A stretch of DNA of 64,000 bases from Temnopleurus reevesii (lineage: Eukaryota > Echinodermata > Echinoidea > Temnopleuroida > Temnopleuridae), in assembly GCA_036244855.1 (NCBI GenBank), contig BQKZ01000455.1, positions 41,601 through 105,600 of the forward strand, read 5' to 3'. Shown here piece by piece: positions 62,101 through 64,000 of this stretch (its first letter is position 1; every line of letters starts with the position of its first letter). A program made the position numbers and the translations under genes. The notes beneath the pieces were generated by a model. It did not search any database. It was not told where the DNA came from and worked only from the letters and a program-made list of their open reading frames with translations.

Positions 62101-63160
62101 AATAGTTCTTTCACATCTTATTTAGATAACAAATTAATATGTTTCTATTTTGCCTTTCTTTTTTTGTAGATGATTGTTCTCTGGATGATGAAGGCTGTGG
62201 TAAGGTCAACTTCACTTAAAATTTCGAGAAAATATAGAATTAAGAAGGAGCGAGAGCAAGAGAAGGAGAGATGAGATAAATGTGAAATCTCATAAATGAC
62301 AATAATACTTTTCTTCTTTTCTTCTTACATTGTACATTTGCGCTCGGGACAAAATTCGTCAGGTTTTGTTACCACCTTTGTACAAGACAAGGGGTGTTGG
62401 AACATTGGAAGCATCCCTTTTCATTAATATGCGATATTTTACAAAATACATTATATAGAAAATGCAGAACAGAGAGGGGGGGGGGGTAGTTTCCCCAATT
62501 TTTTTTTTACTGAACACGTGCAACCTTATGGAAGTGCGTTAAAATTTCGTATCCACTTAAAAAATGCTCCACGGTCCCTATATATATACATTCAAAATGA
62601 TCAATTTTGTGTTCTTATTTTTTTTTTAAACTTATTGCACAGGACTTATTCACATCCAAAGATTACAATGAATGGAAAATCAAATTACAAACAAAAACCA
62701 TATTTCATGCAAGAAATTATTAGCGCTGTTTGAATACGAGCGACTACCAAGCAATTCATTCTGATTGCCAAGCGAACTAGCTTGGCCTTCTAATTTGAAA
62801 AAGAATTAGTTTTTTATGATAATGATCAATGTTATCTATTTTTATATTTCAGAATGTCGAGTCTCATGTGAGAACTGCGCTACCGTAAGAGACAACTGTA
62901 CATGTGAATGCCAGGACGGATGGTACGGCACCGATTGCTCAAGTAAATATACAAAATGTCTCTGAAAATCACCCTGGATTTCAGAAATAATGAAAAGTTT
63001 GATTGATTAAAAAATGGCAAGGAGGCACAAACCATTTGCTACCATTAAAACGTAATTGAAATAAAATACATTTCTTCAATCAAAAGGTAATTCCAGTATA
63101 GAATAAGATGAAAAAAAATGAACAGTTTCATAAATAGGGTCTTCTTCTTCTTCTTCTTTT

Positions 63161-63191
<31 letters not shown>

Positions 63192-63645
63192 GTGTCATTC
63201 AGCCATTCGCCAGTGGAATGAAATGTACATTTTCTAACATTATCTATACTTATTATTTTGACTTGTCAGCTCGCCAGCTGTCCAAAAATGGTCTTACTAA
63301 TTATTTGCATCTGACCATAATTTTTGTTACCGACCTGCTCAGAAAATAGGAACACAAAAATTTAAGAATTGATCTATTAAATTGAATTTCTTGGCTAATA
63401 TTTTGATGGATCCTACTTTAAATCAACCCATTTGTACCACAATTTCTAAGAGTGTATAGAATAGTCTAAAACATATTCATCACGATCAATATCGTCATTT
63501 TTCATACTCTCTTTAATATTTTTTCTAGCGGAGTGCGCTGATACCCACCAGTACTGCTGGAGCAGCCCTGGATGGCCGGGGCCCGAGTACTGCGACCGAC
63601 ATAGCTCCATCCCCAAGCGATGCCCATATATGTGCGGTGTGTGCA
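51255..63645 (+). CDS. Secreted CAP-domain protein with EGF-like and ShK modules (5' part, seven exons)
   Basis: Predicted join: 51255-51638, 57657-57893, 58566-58681, 59493-59584, 62170-62199, 62853-62942, 63529-63645. All phases agree and 355 residues are visible. Order: hydrophobic signal peptide (residues 1-21); basic propeptide with RRIKR and RHRFRR dibasic sites (about 70-98); CAP domain starting LVDKHNELR; CGHYTQ|VVWA and CNYGPAGN signatures; a hinge CTQC..C....C as in PI16/GLIPR/CRISPLD proteins; an EGF-like module ending GWYGTDC; and a six-cysteine ShK module. The usual Glu of the CAP 'GENL' motif is Gln (LGQNLW). Role: extracellular or secretory; CAP proteins act variously as defence, venom or inhibitor proteins, so no specific activity is claimed. 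The last exon ends in phase 1, so further exons follow. Confidence 0.88.
51930..51992 (-). pseudogene. tRNA-like fragment (Val-CAC-like, 5' truncated)
   Basis: The reverse complement reads AGCAGAGCGCTCGCCTCACAAG..GGATTCGAGTCCCGGTCGCG, with a good B box and a plausible anticodon loop CTCACAA. The 5' acceptor arm and normal D arm are missing, so it is a tRNA relic or SINE head, not a working tRNA gene. Confidence 0.5.
52333..53437. repeat. 1.1-kb duplicated block, copy 1
   Basis: Begins GAGGGTATAACGAAATATATC and ends AAAGCATATATTATCT just before the N at 53438. It matches 53439-54591 over its whole length with scattered substitutions and indels. Confidence 0.9.
53439..54591. repeat. 1.15-kb duplicated block, copy 2
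   Basis: Starts on the base after the N with the same GAGGGTATAACG. It carries an extra ~45 bp near 54383-54428 and a longer T-run near 54267-54292 relative to copy 1. Confidence 0.9.
55015..55205 (+). repeat. Dispersed repeat (AATTCAATGCTCCTTTGTAAT family)
   Basis: Copy of the family also at 49400-49545 (inverted), 58795-58975 and 59935-60085; shares CGGAACCGGCTTATGATTGT, GTGTCCGTA and GTTTATACCGAGTTG. Confidence 0.75.
55853..55977. mobile_element. Second copy of the GTCCCGGTCACATAGG hairpin element
   Basis: GTCCCGGTCACATAGGGCCC at the left and CTTCTATGTGACCGGAAC at the right, with inner ATTCAACACGACTC / GAGTCGTGTTGA arms; matches 5609-5736. Confidence 0.8.
56331..56632 (+). mobile_element. 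tRNA-derived SINE
   Basis: The head (56331-56400) has an A box TGGTGTAGTGG (56341-56351) and a B box GGTTCGAATCT (56385-56395). Its ends GGGAGCG and CTCTCCC pair as an acceptor stem. The tail carries CTGCACTCAACCCAGGTG, GCCGGGCTAAAGCCAGGG, GCGCTTAGAG and ends in (ATT)n. It probably retains internal RNA polymerase III promoter elements. Fragments of the same family lie at 1995, 27390 and 48390. Confidence 0.85.
56733..56824 (+). pseudogene. Decayed CAP exon 2 copy A
   Basis: Acceptor-like ..GAAACAG precedes SWDEDLATMAQQ, identical to exon 2 for 12 codons. A one-base loss in the following TGG codon then makes TGA. Later bases still align (GCCAACCCAACAACATCTCC). Confidence 0.85.
56995..57075 (+). 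pseudogene. Decayed CAP exon 2 copy B
   Basis: Begins AGTTGGGACGATGATCTTGC, then lacks the ~15 nt for TMAQQ and shifts frame. The GTCAACCCGACAATTTCTC segment still matches. Confidence 0.85.
57233..57342 (+). pseudogene. Decayed CAP exon 2 copy C
   Basis: AGGGTTGGGAAGATAAATAA carries an early in-frame stop and a ~25-nt insertion before GATCTTGCAACCATGG. The tail matches GGCCAACCCGACAACATCTC of exon 2. Confidence 0.85.
57431..57607 (+). mobile_element. GGGGTGTTG-family MITE next to CAP exon 2
   Basis: GGAGGTGTTGCTCAAAATC at the left and CCTTTGAACAACACCCCC at the right. It ends only 49 bp before the exon 2 acceptor and interrupts the fourth tandem unit, so it is younger than the array. Confidence 0.82.
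57657..57893 (+). CDS. CAP gene exon 2: CAP core
   Basis: 79 codons, phase 0 on both sides, from SWDEDLATMAQQW to CGHYTQ, including FEHGQPDN. It begins after TTTTTTTAAACAG and ends at CAG|GCAAGT, a GC donor. Three broken copies of its 5' part lie upstream. Confidence 0.9.
58566..58681 (+). CDS. CAP gene exon 3: VVWA strand to CNYGP
   Basis: 116 nt after CTTTTTTCAG, reading VVWASTYAVGCG..LCET..YIITCNYGP and ending in phase 2 before GTGAGT. It completes the CAP signature that exon 2 begins. Confidence 0.9.
58795..58975 (+). repeat. Dispersed repeat copy in CAP intron 3
   Basis: Shares TCAACGCTCCTTTGTAATGC, GTTGTGTCCACACAGTTGAA and GTTTATACCGTGTTGG with the copies at 55015 and 59935. Confidence 0.72.
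58978..59192 (+). repeat. (GTA)n/(GTG)n microsatellite
   Basis: About 210 bp of TAG/TGG triplets with a few interruptions in CAP intron 3; likely length-polymorphic. Confidence 0.95.
59493..59584 (+). CDS. CAP gene exon 4: end of CAP domain and hinge
   Basis: 92 nt after CATCCTCCAG, completing Ala and reading GNYVGSRPYDEGASC-TQC..LCYNNLC. It ends in phase 1 before GTATGT. The RPY-x-EG-x-x-C-x-x-C pattern is typical of PI16/GLIPR/CRISPLD relatives. Confidence 0.87.
59935..60085 (+). repeat. Dispersed repeat copy in CAP intron 4
   Basis: Shares AATTCAATGCTACTTTGTAATGCCATTCAA-type segments and ACAGTTCAATACACGGCGTA with the other copies. Confidence 0.72.
60086..61911 (+). other. CAP intron 4, unique part, with an assembly N at 60656
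   Basis: AT-rich. GGTTCGATGCCGCC (61270) and the inverted GCGGCATCGAACC (61849) form a widely spaced inverted pair that might bound an old element. No exon seen. Confidence 0.4.
61912..62066. mobile_element. Near-perfect hairpin element (GGCCCGTATTCCGATAT ends)
   Basis: GGCCCGTATTCCGATATCGAG at the left pairs with the inverted GCTATATCGGAATACGGGCC at the right. Inner arms CTAAGTCATTGTTCTTTAGA / TCTAAAGAACAATGACTTAG extend the stem over most of its 155 bp. Confidence 0.85.
62170..62199 (+). CDS. CAP gene exon 5: 30-nt microexon
   Basis: Bounded by TTTTTTTGTAG and GTAAGG; adds N-DCSLDDEGC plus the first base of a Glu codon. The phase (1 in, 1 out) fits exons 4 and 6 exactly, and it supplies two cysteines to the linker/EGF-like region. 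Being a multiple of three, it could be skipped without a frameshift. Confidence 0.75.
62853..62942 (+). CDS. CAP gene exon 6: EGF-like module
   Basis: 90 nt after TATATTTCAG, reading ECRVSCENC..CTCECQDGWYGTDCS and ending in phase 1 before GTAAAT. Cysteine spacing and the GWYGTDC end are EGF-like. An internal CC|GTAAGA could act as a cryptic donor. Confidence 0.85.
63133..63193. repeat. (CTT)n, T-run and G-run block
   Basis: CTT repeats lead into about 12 T and then about 22 G. It is a simple-sequence tract prone to sequencing and assembly error. Confidence 0.9.
63529..63645 (+). CDS. CAP gene exon 7: ShK module
   Basis: 117 nt after ATTTTTTCTAG, reading ECADTHQYC..EYCDRH..KRCPYMCGVC and ending in phase 1 before GTAAGT. 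The six-cysteine ShK (sea-anemone K+-channel toxin-like) fold is common in animal secreted proteins and does not by itself imply a toxin. It is skippable (multiple of three). Confidence 0.85.
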
Positions 63646-63809
63646 GTAAGTGGAAAATGATATCTTTATTTCTATTTTTGGGTGATTCCATACTTTAAAA
63701 AATTACGATTGTTTTTTTTCTCGAGTATTTAGAGTCAAAACGACTAACTACAAATAAGGTAATTTTTTGTAAATGATTTTCTGAAGCTCTGATCTTGTCT
63801 ACTGATATC

Positions 63810-64000
63810 AGGCGCGCACCCAGGATTTTGATACCCAAGGGGGCTGCATGAGAGCACAAATTTGGCGCCCTCCGCTCCTCCCGGCTAAGTTGACAAGCCA
63901 AAATTTGGCGTCCTCCTATCAGCAATTTGGCGCCCCCTAATAAGCCCTTTTGGTCATCAAATTTTGGCGCCCCCTAGCTCTGACGCGGGGGGGGGGGGGG
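63810..64000. repeat. TTTGGCGCC-rich repeat ending in a G-run at the window edge
   Basis: GGCGCGCACCCAGGATTTTG followed by four (A)ATTTGGCG(C/T)CC units and a terminal G-run (from about 63987). It is probably the end of a dispersed element lying in CAP intron 7. Confidence 0.6.

Noticed and set aside
63529..63645. Calling the CAP gene a toxin gene because of the ShK module
   Set aside because: ShK modules are widespread in non-toxic secreted animal proteins; nothing here shows channel-blocking activity.

Overview
This is an AT-rich, repeat-dense animal nuclear genome segment. The gene structures (GT-AG introns, a 30-nt microexon, a long coding exon), the tRNA-derived SINEs with ATT-type tails, the many small hairpin transposons, and a secreted CAP + EGF-like + ShK protein together suggest a marine invertebrate deuterostome. 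An echinoderm such as a sea urchin is my best guess. That assignment is inference from repeat style and gene content, not from a marker gene.

Layout. (1) 1-6196 holds only repeats: pogo/Tigger-like MITEs, GGGGTGTTG-type MITEs and long hairpins. One hairpin element is nested inside a pogo-like element. (2) 6197-16603 on the minus strand carries a large C2H2 zinc-finger/AT-hook gene. Two coding exons predict about 2849 residues with nine zinc fingers. Its intron holds a small piggyBac-like element with TTAA target duplications. (3) 16604-51200 has no convincing protein gene. A 92-nt minus-strand exon (31419-31510) and a splice donor at 35483 beside a YY1-like motif may be 5' non-coding exons of the zinc-finger gene, which would place its promoter some 19 kb upstream. 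The rest is unique AT-rich DNA and repeats, including a TE whose internal tandem units carry DR1-type nuclear-receptor half-sites. (4) 51255-63645 on the plus strand is the 5' part of a CAP-superfamily gene (PI16/GLIPR/CRISPLD-like). Its seven exons encode a signal peptide, a dibasic-processed propeptide, a CAP domain, a hinge, an EGF-like module and an ShK module. The frame is still open at the last exon, so the gene continues past the window or the list is incomplete.

The most notable items are an array of three decayed copies of CAP exon 2 just upstream of the working exon; a GC-AG intron after the conserved HYTQ motif; single-N gaps that sit exactly at the junctions of near-identical duplicated blocks (probable unmerged haplotypes); and several hairpin TE families. 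I found no CRISPR, operon or other prokaryotic-style system, and no unambiguous new biochemical system. The two genes are convergent neighbours in accident only; nothing in the sequence links their functions.
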